A stretch of DNA of 64,000 nucleotides from Echinarachnius parma (lineage: Eukaryota; Echinodermata; Echinoidea; Clypeasteroida; Echinarachniidae), in contig JBAMJV010002043.1 in the NCBI GenBank assembly GCA_037951105.1, positions 97,001-161,000 of the forward strand, written 5' to 3'. How positions within the stretch are numbered: the first letter of the stretch is position 1; each line of letters opens with the position of its first letter. The notes under the pieces are model-generated. The model did not search any database, was not told where the DNA came from, and saw nothing but the letters and a program-made list of their open reading frames with translations. The translations under genes were made by a program, and so were the position numbers. Positions 1 through 13,000 of the stretch are shown here, one piece after another.

Positions 1-224
1 CCAGCACTTGTCGGTAATTCATGTATTGAAGTAATTGGCATTTTAAGTTCATATAATGTGCGTAATAGATTGTAAAATTAAAACAATCATATCCTCGCCC
101 CAATAATTGACCAATTTCTTAGAACAAAGAATCAAATGAAAGCTTGTGATGAGGCCTTTCTAACGGTATGAAAATCTGCATTTAGATTTTTACAGAGAAG
201 TGGTTTTGCTATAGCCGGTCACAT
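1..224. repeat. Inverted-repeat element M1 (truncated by window edge)
   Basis: One of four copies (also 16099-16335, 17910-18162, 61722-61899) of an approximately 180-250 bp element. Full copies start TGTGACC...GCACTTGTCGG and end CCGACAAGTGC...GGTCACA, giving terminal inverted repeats of about 38 bases. It has no coding capacity, so a non-autonomous DNA transposon (MITE) is inferred. Confidence 0.75.
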
Positions 225-288
225 ATACGTATATGTACAATTCATAATGTCAAGTCAAAGTTAGTTAGCCAGGTAAGAGCAGCATCTG

Positions 289-475
289 TTGTTTGATGAA
301 TCCCCTTCAAACCATCGGGGAAACATAGGAGAGGGCAGTTATTTACCACTTGTTGCACTGTCTGCACTGGATTCCGGTGACCGGGGTAATAATATAATTG
401 TAAAGCGCTTAGAGATGATTATCAATCGTGATAGGCACTATATAAATCGAGGATTTTATTATTATTATTATTCCG
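289..475 (+). repeat. SINE 3' portion with (ATT)n tail
   Basis: From GGTAATAATATAATTGTAAA to TATAAATCGAGGATTTTATT the text matches the tail of the fuller SINE at 4779-5137. The head is missing. The 481-966 remainder of this intron shows only AT-rich sequence. Confidence 0.65.
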
Positions 476-966
476 CTGAGTGCTAAATTAAATTGAAAAA
501 ATCCACTTGATTTCAGAGTTCTTTCTTAAATAGTTTACATGAATTGCTTGAGGCCCCTATCCATAGACATGCAGCTCAGCTTGATAAAAAAAAGTGTTTA
601 TAGTCTTGAGTTTTTATATAACATTTCATTCTGATAATAACTTGTTTTATCCTCACTCACTGGTCTTTTATACAGTTCATATAAAAATAGAATCTTTATT
701 TTTACTTTTCAGCTGCAAAGGTGTAATTCAGTCAGAAACAACAAATTTGATCAAGGCATCCATTGTCAATGGATAATGTCAATGTAGTACATACGTATTA
801 ATTGTTGCTGCTTTTTGATAATGGCATAAACCATCAATGGTTATGGCCTATGTTAACACAACAAAATTTGATCATCATAACATGTACAATGTCAATCATT
901 CATGTCAACTTATATAATTGATATAATTTTCTTTCTTATCATGGATTAATCGTTGCTGCTTTGTAG

Positions 967-1058
967 GAAGAAGAGACTGGAGGAAGAAGCCAAGGAGGCC
1001 AGGAGACTGGCGGCGGAGGCTAGGAGACTGGCGGCGGAGGCTAAAGCAGCTGCAGCTC
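967..1058 (+). CDS. BRD8: BRD8 exon: KKRLEEEAKEA coiled segment
   Basis: The acceptor is TTTGTAG and the donor GTAAGT. The first base completes a codon from an upstream exon outside the window, and the last base (c) joins 'tc' at 1599 to make Leu. The exon encodes KKRLEEEAKEARRLAAEA followed by a near repeat of ARRLAAEA, a charged alpha-helical stretch equivalent to human KKKLEEEEAEVKRKA. The RRLAAEA unit is itself internally duplicated (about 24 bases), and the 3' half of the exon is copied again downstream at 1168-1211. Confidence 0.82.
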
Positions 1059-4000
1059 GTAAGTACAACCCTGCCAACACTCCATTGATGGTAGAGATTT
1101 GTGCATAGTTTTCGGGGAAGTTTACACGTTTTTGTCAATGCTAGAAACTAACATTTTTGCCTTGTAGCCCAGGCAGGAGACTGGCGGCGGAGGCTAAAGC
1201 AGCTGCAGCTCGTAAGTACAACCCTGCCAACACTCCATTGTTGGTAGAGATTTGTGGGAAGTTTACACGTTAGTCAATGCTAGCACAGTTGGGCAAGTCA
1301 AAACAAGATTTTTCACATTCTTGTGGCCCAAAACCTGAATCTGGTGGCCCCAAACAAAGGAAAACATTACAACAAGGAATACTAGTAATAGGCCCGAGTC
1401 TTTGTACTGTGCACATATTCTCAAAACAAAAATCAAGGGAATGTTGTCTACGCTTGTAACATTGTTTGAATTTGAAGTTTTATGGACACATTTTTTTTTT
1501 TTAAACAGCTTTAAATATAAAACAATGAAATGCCATGCTTACATATATCTATATGAAAAATTAAAATTGTAAATGTATGAATAACTTTTTTTTTGTAGTC
1601 AAAGCAAAGGCCAACTTGCAGTCTCCCAACAAGCGACGTCCACCAATCAGACCGCCCAAGCATCTGCCCAAGCAAACGATCACGCCCACCCCACCGACTC
1701 CAGCTGACGAGGATGATTCGACCACGGACACAGAGCCAGTCATATCCGTTGAGGTATGACAATGATTTTTTTTTTAAATAAAAAAATTTAGCCTTGTGGC
1801 CCAGTCGGGCAAGGAAAAACAAGATTTGTTCACATTCCAGTGGCTCAAAACCTGAATCGTGACGACCCCAACCAAAGAAAAACATCACAAATTATGTTAT
1901 ATTTGGTTGCTCATTTGGGCCAGTGGAATAAAGCATCAATTAAATTTGGTGGCCCGAAGATAATGGTTTTAGTGGGCCCGGGCGACCGGGCCGGTGCTAA
2001 TTTTGAGGAACATTCTTATAATAAGGACATTTGGACCATTGATATTACATTGCTAAATCAGGCAGGTACCTTGTTTTATCAGGGCCTTTTACTACTTCAC
2101 TTTAGACATTGAATTTTCTTGTAATAGTCATCGCATATTGCGAGAAAGTTTCATTTACAAAAGTACCTTCTTTCTTTCTTTCTTTTTTCTATTTGGGCCG
2201 TCTGGGTTTCTTTTTTGTTCTGTTTTGCTAGGTTGGCAGCAATGGATAAGGAGCAGAGCCTTCCTAAGTTACATTACTGAAGGAAAGATGACATATTACA
2301 ATTCTCATCAAAATTTTGTTTGTTTCTGTTATCTAGTGCTTTTCATTTGAAACCACTTTCAATGCTGTTGTTTTTGTTGTGTCATGCTAGAGCCCTGAAC
2401 CTGCCTCTGTGACGCCTGGATCAGACACGGATCAGAAGTCACAGGAAGTGGACCAATCCCAGCCTGTTTTGCTGACATCTTGACACGGAGCAGAGCAACC
2501 CTTAGTCACATTACTGAACGATGACATATCAAAATTTAGTTCTAGATTTTGTTTATTAAATATCTAGTGCTGTTCATTTGATACAATTCTCATTCTTCTT
2601 CTTGTGACATTCTAGAGCCCTGAACCTGCCTCTGTGACGCCCGGATTAGATGAAGATCAGAAGTCACAGGAAGTTGACCAATCCCAGCCCGCACTGCTAT
2701 CCTCACTCCTCACAGCGCAGGCTAAAGAAGCAAAGGCTGCTGGGAAGGAAGTAAAAAAAGACAACGTAAGTCAATGGAGAAACAATTTTCTTATTTGTAT
2801 TTTATAGGGCTCGCCATTTCACAATTTTGGGAACCTCTCAAACAAAAACTGGGAAATATTTTCTGTTATCCACGACAAAGTGAAAGAATACATCATAAAT
2901 CATTTGTGAATGTAAAAGTGTTGACATAAAAACTGCCTTTAAATTAGCTACTGCCTAGGTCACAGTGTTTGAAGCATGGAGTCATTAGACATACCCAGGT
3001 TAAACAGACTTTGTGCTATATATTTTGGAATATTTATGGAGAAATAATCAAATAATAAATTGTTTGATAAACCTTTCATTTTCTTTTGTATAAATGTCAG
3101 GAAGAAAAGCTCTAATCCTATTTTCATAACGTTGGTTGAGAGTGAGTCCAACAAATTATTTCTTATTTTGGGAATATTTATGAAAAATAAGAGAGTTACA
3201 TCGGGTCTCGACAAGGCCCAAAACTTTAAACATGTTCAAAAATTGAACAAGCGCCCTTCTCTTTCTCCACCGATAATGCTGTTAACTTTGATGATTTCCA
3301 TCACATATTCACCAACTCCACCAAGACAGCAACCCCATGAATGGGGACAAAAAAGCCAAGACCCCCACAGCGGCAATCAAACTTTGTTCCATCTAACCAT
3401 TAATGAGAAAATGTAATCTTATCGTGTTGTTATTGCAGGATGCTGCCAACTTGGACGATTTCCAGCACATATTCACCGACTCCACCAAGACGCCAGCCCC
3501 CGCGGATGGGGAAAAAAAGTCAAGAACCCCACAGTGACAATCAAATTATTTGTTTCAACTAACAATGAATAAGAAAATGTAATCTTATTGTATTTTGTTA
3601 TTTTGTCGCAGGATGCTGCCAACCTGGACGATTTCCAGCACATATTCACCGACTCCACCAATGGATGCCAGCCCCCACGGATGGGGACAAAAATGTCAAG
3701 AACCCCACAGCGACATTCAAACTATTTTTTTTTGTCTAACCATAAATAAGAAAATATAATCTTATTGTTTTGTTATTTTATCGCAGGATGCTGCCAACTT
3801 GGACGATTTCCAGCACATATTCACCGACTCCACCAAGACGGCAACCCCCGCGGATGGTGGTGAGAAACCCAAGCAGCTGCCAGCGGCGGCTCCCAAGGCC
3901 AAGGGTCAGTTCTTGCTGGTTTGCAGTACCTTTAAATGGAGTGGCTGTAGCCAAACAAAGTTTTTTTTTCTTCTTCATATTTGCTCTTTCCTTAAAAGCA

Positions 4001-7000
4001 TTTTGTAAACAATTATTTGATTATTCTTGTAGGACAACATCAGGGAAATAATTAATGCTTTAGACACAAATTTTGTTTAAAGCATTGAAAATAACGAATC
4101 TTCCTTGCCTTGGACTAGGCAGCCAAATAAAAGATATCTTATAATAAAAGAATAGACTGAAGCGCCACCAAATTTGATAAGTTTGTGCGTGGGTCTGTGT
4201 GTGCAACCAATGCTGATTCTCTCTTTTATATTCATTTTGTTTTTATTTTATATCTGCCCCTGAGAATGTAACTTGCCCCAAAAAAGTATTTGTCTTATCC
4301 ACTTCTAAGTAATAAACAGTAAGTAAAATTGTGTTTTAGAATAAGCTTACTGTCAATGTTGGTGAGTAAATTATATATTATCTAATCATCATGCATTTGT
4401 TAATATTCTATTTTATATATTTGTATCATGTTTATATTCATACAAATTTGTAATTAGCATTCTCATCACATGTATCATTAGCATTTACATTTACATATCT
4501 TACCATAATATTACATGTATTAGAAGACATGTACATGCTAATTCAATCTTATGTACACTTTGCAAATCACATCTGCTATTACAATGATTGCAACATGTAG
4601 CAACTAGTCTGAATAATGCTAGTCATTATATGTTATGTGAATACTTCATCTTCTGTCCTGCTTTCCATTTGTATTTACATTTTATGGATATATTCAGCTT
4701 GTCCATTTCTACTGTGTCTTCTTTATATTCCTTTATACTATTTAACAAATAATCGTGCTAATCAGCTAAATCATGTGGATGTGGATGTGGTGTGGCAAGA
4801 TTGGTAGAGCACGCGCTTTCCGATCGTGAGATCCCAAGTTCGAACCCAGTGTATGCCCATCGCATTTGTCCTTCAGCAAGACAATTAATCCACATTGCTG
4901 CTCTCTACCCAGGTGTATAAATGGGGACCCGGTAGGAGGTGAAAGCCTTTATGTGAACGATCTTCTCAATGCCCATGAGCCGCTTGGAAGGAATGCTCCC
5001 CAGTTAGTGGAGATGGTGCACACAATGTGTGCTGGTTTGCATTGTACCCTATGAACGGGGTAATAATATCATTGTAAAGTGCTTTAATATAGATGATTAT
5101 CAATCATATTAGGTGCTATATAAATTATTATTATTTTTCTGTCTCACAGAGACAAACGGGTTGTAGGCAAATTAACACGACTGTAGATGCAATGACAGTC
5201 CATCTGGCTCCATATTCATAACATGACACCGGCTCCGAGTTCCATTATATCTCTATTTTAGATGATAGGGCCGACTATTCAACAAGAGACATGGGCAGCG
5301 ATCTGTAATTGATACCTATTCATCAGGGGGGGATGATCTATTCATTCATCCCCCCTGATGAATAGGTATTACGTAAGGATCGACGCCCATCACAAGAGAT
5401 CCTTTTAGCTGCCAACTAGGGTTGACTTAGTAGGTAAAGCGCTTAGAGATGATTATCAATCATATTAGGCGCTATATAAATCAAGTATATTATTATTATT
5501 ATTACCCATATAACCATGACTACGAAAAGTTTGCATTGGTTTAATACTTAGCCCCATCATCTAAAATAGACTCAGAATGGAAGTTAGCTAGTGTGTTTTT
5601 TTTTATGAATATGGGTCCAGAAAGCTCTGAACTGCTCATAAACCGTCTCATTTATCAAATCATCTTACTCTCTTACCTATCACTTTTATTAGAACTAATA
5701 ATATTTTGCTAAATAATACCATTTTCGTCATCTATTCACTCCTCTGTCTCTCATTCAAACAGTTCTTCTTAAAACTACCACATGGTTGCAAAAGAATACT
5801 TTTTCCCTCATCAATCCACTCCTCTGTCTCTCATTCAAACAGTTCTTCTTAAAACTACCACATGGTTGCGGAAGAAAACTCGTTTCCTCATCAATACACT
5901 CCTCTATCTCTCTTTCAACAGTTCTTTTTAGAACGACCACATGGTTGTGAAAGAATATTCTTTTCCCCATCTATACAATCCTTTATCTCTCTTTTAAACA
6001 GTACTTTTTAGAACGACCACATGGTTGTGAAAGAATATTCTTTTCCCCATCTATACAATCCTTTATCTCTCTTTTAAACAGTTCTTTTTAGAACGACCAC
6101 ATGGTTGCGAAAGAATACTCTTTTCCCCATCTATACAATCCTCTCATTCTCTTTCAACAGTTATTTTTAGAACTATCACATGGTTGCGAAAGAATACTCT
6201 TTTACCCATCTATCTACTCTTCTGTCTCTCATTCAAACTTCTTTTTAGAACTACCACATGGTTGCGAAAGAATACTATTTTCCTCATCTATAGATACACT
6301 CCTCTGACTCTCTTTCAACAGTTCTTTTTAGAACTACCACATGGTTGCGAAAGAATACTCTTTTCCCCATCTATACACTCCTATCATTCTCTTTCAACAG
6401 TTCTTTTTAGAACTATCACATGGTTGCGAAAGAATACTATTTTCCTCATCTATAGATACACTCCTCTGACTCTCTTTCAACAGTTCTTTTTAGAACTACC
6501 ACATGGTTGCGAAAGAATACTATTTTCCTCATCTATAGATACACTCCTCTGACTCTCTTTCAACAGTTCTTTTTAGAACTACCACATGGTTGCGAAAGAA
6601 TACTCTTTTCCTCATCTATAGATACACTCCTCTGACTCTCTTTCAACAGTTCTTTTTAGAACTATCACATGGTTGCGAAAGAATACTCTTTTCCTCATCT
6701 ATACAATCCTCTGACTCTCTTTCAACAGTTCTTTTTAGAACTACCACATGGTTGCGAAAGAATACTCTTTTCCCCATCTATACACTCCTCTCATTCTCTT
6801 TCAACAGTTCTTTTTAGAACTATCACATGGTTGCGAAAGAATACTATTTTCCTCATCTATAGATACACTCCTCTGACTCTCTTTCAACAGTACTTTTTTA
6901 GAACTACCACATGGTTGCGAAAGAATACCTTTTTCCTCATCAATACACTCATCTATCTCTCTCTTCAACAGTTCTTTTTAGAACGACCACATGTTGCTAC

Positions 7001-10000
7001 CAGAAACTTCACCTAGTATACAAATCATAATCTCTCTAATCAGATCATAAGATCACTAATCATCTAATTCATTCATTACTCACCCACCACCTCTGTCTCA
7101 CAGAGAGTCCCGCTCTTTCTAAGCTTCTTCTCCCATCCCCCCTGGCAGAAAGTGGAGCAGTCCAAGACAAGGAGGAGTCTGACGCCCTGGCCGAGGACAT
7201 CGTCATTGACGACGACGTGGAAATGAGCATTGCAGAGGTGTGTATAATACATGTACATGTACTTTGTGGGCAAAGGATAGAACAATTTCCTAATACTGTT
7301 AAAACCTGCCTTTGTGGCCACCCCTCTATAGTAGCTAACCTGCCTATAGTGGCCACGAAAAGTGATCATCACAAGAGAAAGAGAATGGCATGGAACTGTC
7401 TGTAGAGGTCACCTGTCTACAGTGACCACTTAACTTGTTTCCCTTAGATGGCCCCTATACACAGGTTTGATACTCACAAACCTATATATAAAGACTGCCC
7501 CAAGGAAGACATTACAATTGATCTTCATGAGCAGGTGGTCTTTATACACGCTGACAGGTTCATAAAAATGTCAACAGGTTTTTCAGGGATACAGTATAAC
7601 ACAGTATATACACAGTTGGTTGCTATAGCAGGTTGTATAAGACTGTATTGATATTGTATTGATATGGTATGCATGTTTCAAGCATAAACCCCCTAAGTAA
7701 GATTAGGGGGGTGTTTCACAAAGCTGCAAAGTTGAACTTAACTCTTAGTTGAACCAAACTATTATTATGGAAAGCCATTTAGTTTCTTTGTATAATTGTT
7801 GAAACAGTTATTTTAAAAAGGCATTATTTTTTATTAAAAATAGTTATATTTGTTATTATCAAGGAGTCTTGAAATCATTCATACAAATTTTTGTTGAAAG
7901 TCTCAAATACTGGGTATTGTTTTGCTTTTGAATATGTTTTATTACAAGGCTACAAATGGCTTTCCATAATTGTTAGGTCCGACTTAGAGTTAAGTTTAAC
8001 TTAGAATCTTTGTAAAACAGCCCCTAGATTTTTTATAAACCTATATTCTTTTGTCAAATCCTATTGTTCTGTGCTTGCACACATCCTGTGCTGCAACCAT
8101 GATTCGTATGTTACTACATCCTAAAATGTCTTCTTATTTTAACCTTGGATGTGGGCTTATAGGCCCGCATTCTCATCAGTGGCTCAACTTTAGTCCGGCC
8201 TAAAAAGACAAAGACTACCATAATGAAAGGAATCAGTTATAATATATCTGGTGGCTAATAGCAACAATCAATGGGTCTGCAGGTGCAAAATGGTTTAACT
8301 GGTTACCGGTAGTCTTTGTCTTTTTAGTCCAGACTAAAGTTTAGCCACTGATGAGAATTCGGGCCATAAAATCTACAAATTCATTTGCCCCTCGTTGACA
8401 TCAGAATAGGTCTGGACTTTTGTACTGTTATTGGCGCTGTACAGCAGTTGACAAACATGGGCAGGCAAAATATTCATCAGGATTTAATTTGTCTCTTTTC
8501 AAAGGCCCACATCTTTCCAAGTTGGATTTAAAAACATTCAAGTATGACCTTTCGACAACGTGCGAGGGCAGTCTATGCTATTTATTAATTACTCTCTTTT
8601 CTCCTTTTTTAAATGTTTTACTTATTTGAATCTTGCTTGATTAATGTGGCCTAATATGGTTCCTTATTGACCACTTTATCCTTTCTAATATGAAATAGGA
8701 TATTTTGATTGCATGTATATGATATGTGCATGTGTATTTTGTTCTCCCCCTCCTCTAACTTTAATACTGAATAGGAGAAGAAGGCAGAAAAGCCCAAAGT
8801 GCCTGAAAAAGTTGACGAGAGTCAACTGCCAAAGGAAATGGAAGATGATTCCAAGAAAACAGCTGGTGAAAAGACTACTACTGATCCTGAGGTCAGAGGG
8901 TCAAACAGAATTATTTTAATACACGTTTTGTTTCCATCTCCATATTTTTATAACTCATGTAACATCCAACAGTTTTACAGTTTTCAAGTACAGTCAAACA
9001 TGTGTACAGTGACCACTGTAGACAGATGACCTCTTTAGACAGGCCCTGTTTCATTATTTCCTCTGCAGTGGATCACTTTTAGTGGCCACTACAGGCAGGT
9101 TGGCTGCTATAGACAGGTGGTTACTAATACAGGTTTGACTGTAGCTATCACTTTGGTACTACATTTTCGTACTAATACTTATCCTTTACATAACACAATG
9201 TTTTAAACATGTTTTACATGCCTGAGCAGAACCATTATACCCATTTCACCCCATATAATTTATATGTTTTTGAGAATCCACATTTCCAACAGTTATCAAG
9301 CAGATAGCAATTTGTTATCAATCTATTGATGCCACTAGTAGGTTTAATGTGACAGAAGTAAAATTATAGTTACATGCACTGGCATAGATCTTTACGTAAT
9401 ACCCATTACCGAAGTGGTAGGAAATGGTAGGAGAACTCGGCCGCCTACTCCTTAAAGTGATCCCTGTAAAGTGTCAGATATTGCACAAAATGACATTTGA
9501 GACTTCAATCCTACATCAATATCATTGTAAAATACAATTGAAAGATTTGTGAAAGTTTGAAAGAAAACGAACACTCTTTACCTAGTGAAAAAAACGAATA
9601 TTGAGTTCATATTTTATCACCGAGTTTGCCTACAACTATGGTATTCAGGGGAGTGAATGAATAGATTCCCCCCCCCCCCCCCCCCCGAGCAATAGGTATC
9701 ACTTACAGGTCTACATCAGTGGTTACGTGTATGATGGACGATAATTGTATTCAATTTGGGTCTGTTTTGAGGCAGAGACGAGTCCAGATTGTTTGGTGAT
9801 TCTACTAACATCCTTTACAAGACCCATTGGCCCGAATTCTCATCAGTGGCTCAACTTGTGCCCGGCCTAAAAAGACAAAGACTACCGGTAACCAGTTCAA
9901 CCATTTTGCACCTGCAGACCTGTTGTGTAGTTACTATTGGCCACTGGAGATATTCTCATTGTTTCCTTTCAGTCAATCCCTTGAGTTCTGCTTATAGACA

Positions 10001-13000
10001 TCAGGACAATGGGCCCTTTGAAATTCAGTCAATGTATAGTCGGTCATCGGCCAAATTGTGTCCTGGATGATCCAGGACATTGTATTGCTGGTGACCAGTT
10101 ACACTATGACTGAATTTCAAAGGGCCCATTGTCCTGATCTCAAGGGATTGACTGGATGATGAAAGGAAACAATTAGAATATCTCCAGTGGCCAATAGGAA
10201 CTACACAATAGGTCTGCAGGTGCAAAATGGTTGAACTGGTTACCGGTAGTCTGTTTTTTAGGCCGGGTGTAAGTTGAGCCACTGATGAGAATTTGGGCCA
10301 ATATCATCAATAAGTGTTAGTAACATGCAAAGATCATCAGGCAGTTTTGTATAGATCTGTTATAATCAACTTATCCAACTCCTTAGAAGCAGATGCAAGT
10401 TATTTAAATTCATGTAACTAATATACTGTACATGACAGAGGTAAATTACATACGACATTCAAGAAGTTATGATACCACTAACATATTTTAAAAGAAAAGG
10501 ATCTAGAGTAATTCTGCCAAGTTAATACATAAAGGAGTATCCTTTTTTCTCTTTTTACTAGATATGATACTGAAATTCAGTTGTTCTTTAGATGTATTTC
10601 ATTGTGATATTTGAATTCCCCCAAACACTGTTTTGTGGATTTTGGTTCTTATGAATGTCCCATTCTTTATCAATGCATGTATACAAATGTATTCATACTA
10701 ACCTCACAAATTGACAATGATTTTGTTCTGGGGTTTTTTGTTACCCAGAGTAGTGTTATTATCTTTATATATTATGAATGAAGTATCCTTTAAAAGGTAG
10801 ATAAGGCACAGCTTTGTATTATACAATAGATGCCTCAGTTTTTTTTAAAAGCTAGAGTTTATTGCCAGTCATCTTGTGGTCAAACTCACTACAACATCTG
10901 AGTAAGGACATCGAAGATAATCGAAATGTGTCCAAAGTCCAAAAATATATGTAGTAGTAAGTTGATTTTGTGAAAATAAAATGTTTGATCTATTTATCTA
11001 CTGTATATATTGCGTTGTGCTACAAATTTCTTCAATTATATCATCCTAGACGTTTCTTTGCTCATAACGACTTCTCTTTTCATTTTAAACCCCCATCCAG
11101 ATCACACCCAAGCAGGAACCAGAGGCCAAGGCAGCGCCCGAAGTGCGGAAGCCAGAGCCGACAGGAGGGGGCAAGTTGCTACGCCCCTCCCTCCAAGACC
11201 CAGTGGACATGGAGCCTCTGTCCCCTGGCGCCCCTCCCAAATTGGAGAAGAAGAGGGGACGAGGGCGCCCTCCAAACTCCGCGAGAAAGAGTGCCAGGGC
11301 AAAGCAGCTCAAGCAGGTATTTATGTTATTAGAAAAGCTGTTAAAAGTTTTTTTTTAAGTTGAAAGTCTTTCCCGTGCCCACTGGCATACTGGTGGGGGG
11401 TTTGGGGGGGCGCTTGCCCCCCCAAATAAATTTAAATCATGGCTTTTATCTAATTCGATAACAGTGATTGAAAGAAAAGAGTATTTCTTTAGACAAGAAA
11501 ACTCAGATTTCCCAAGTATGCACCAGATTGCATAATTTCAACTAAAACATTGCAAAAGCACCTTTACCGTGCACCCACCTACCATCACACCCTCCCATCA
11601 CCCTTCCCCCTCTCGGTTATCGTTTCGCTCCCTCGGGAATCGGTCTTGTATACGTCTGGAATACAATGTTCATGTTGTTTTGTCATAAAATAATGCTTTT
11701 GATGCACTGTTTGAACTGAATATGTCACTTTGCGAATATTATTTTGGGGGAGCATTTTTGTTTTTCTTCATGAATCAATCATAACCTCTTCTGGTTAAGA
11801 ATCATGACGATGATGACGCACTAACGCACATTATAGTATATACATGTCGTCAAGTCACAATTTCCTTTCCAGGTATGCACCAGATTGCACAGTTTCAAGT
11901 CCAAAAATGCAAAAGCTCCCTACCGTGGGAGGGGGGACACCCCCCTCCCACACCCTCCCCCCGCTCAGTCGCTTCGCTTCCTCGCAATATCCGGTGGTGA
12001 TGCGGATTTTGTTTAGCCCCCAAAAAAGTTTTTGCTCATTACGCCACTGCCGTGCCAATTTGGCTCATAAGGCAGCGCCTATCTCTGATTCATTAAAGGG
12101 ACTTAGTAACATTGTCCAAATCCTCAAAATAAAATTGTAATTCTAGCGGTTCCTTTATACCTTGTTGTATTCGTATTAACAATAAAATCATGGGACAGCT
12201 TTCGGTTTTTCAAATTTCCCTTTCATTACAAAGATATGTATGATTGAAGTATTTAGATAAGAAAATCTCCGGGCGAGATTTTCATCCCTGTACAAAGTGA
12301 ATGCAGTGAGTTGGTGAATATCACCCAATATCACTTTGCATTTTCGCTCATTACTTGGCCATACATTGTCCATTTGACCTGAAATTTTCACACAATACCC
12401 TGAGGACATATGAGATAACAACAGTATACATTGCATCAACCATTCATCAGTTTTTGCACATCTCAACAAAGTTACTAGATCCCTTTAAAATAAAAATCTC
12501 AGGCCACATGTCTACTATACATAGGGAAAGTTACGGAAGGGGGCTAGTCCTCTGGTAACTCTGTGTGTTTAACTTTCCCTTCTCCATTCTATAAATGTCA
12601 AGCGCCCTGCTAGAAGGTTCCATTTTGAACATCTTTGGTATGATCCGGTCAGGGTTCGAACCCGGGACCTACCGTGCATGAGGCGGACAATCTAACCGCT
12701 AAGCCACCATGCTTGGTTAAAAGACTGTTAAAAGACGGATGTCTTAACCCATTGCCCACAGGAACCTGGTGGTTCTTGTATTAACTCTATTGAGATTTTG
12801 AGATTGCAAAATCTATTTGGAAATCCACAATTTGGATCATCTAACCTGAATTCTCTACATAAAACATTTCTTTTAATTGATCAGCAGTTTTCAGCAGTAT
12901 CTCTCTCTCTTCCCCCAAGTGAAGAACAATTGTACCACAGTGGTCTCAGCCTTATTATTATTATTATCATTAAATTCAAACCAAGAGAAAACTTACCAAG

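Noticed and set aside
1168-1211. A genuine thirteenth BRD8 coding exon
   Set aside because: Its 44-base length would break the frame, while 1058 joins 1599 directly in phase. It is treated as a duplicate only.
5720-7000. CRISPR-like regular repeats
   Set aside because: Units are contiguous, with no unique spacers between conserved repeats, and the DNA is eukaryotic. It is a minisatellite.
6101-7016. Overlapping open frames of 68-122 codons with LFQQFFLELPHGCERILF repeats
   Set aside because: They come from translating the minisatellite. Different frames read the same unit and no start or splice context supports a protein.
12640-12716. tRNA gene on the - strand
   Set aside because: The A and B boxes are clear, but acceptor and anticodon stems do not close. 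The same holds for the heads at 4779, 19494, 24015 and 26515. They are SINE heads.
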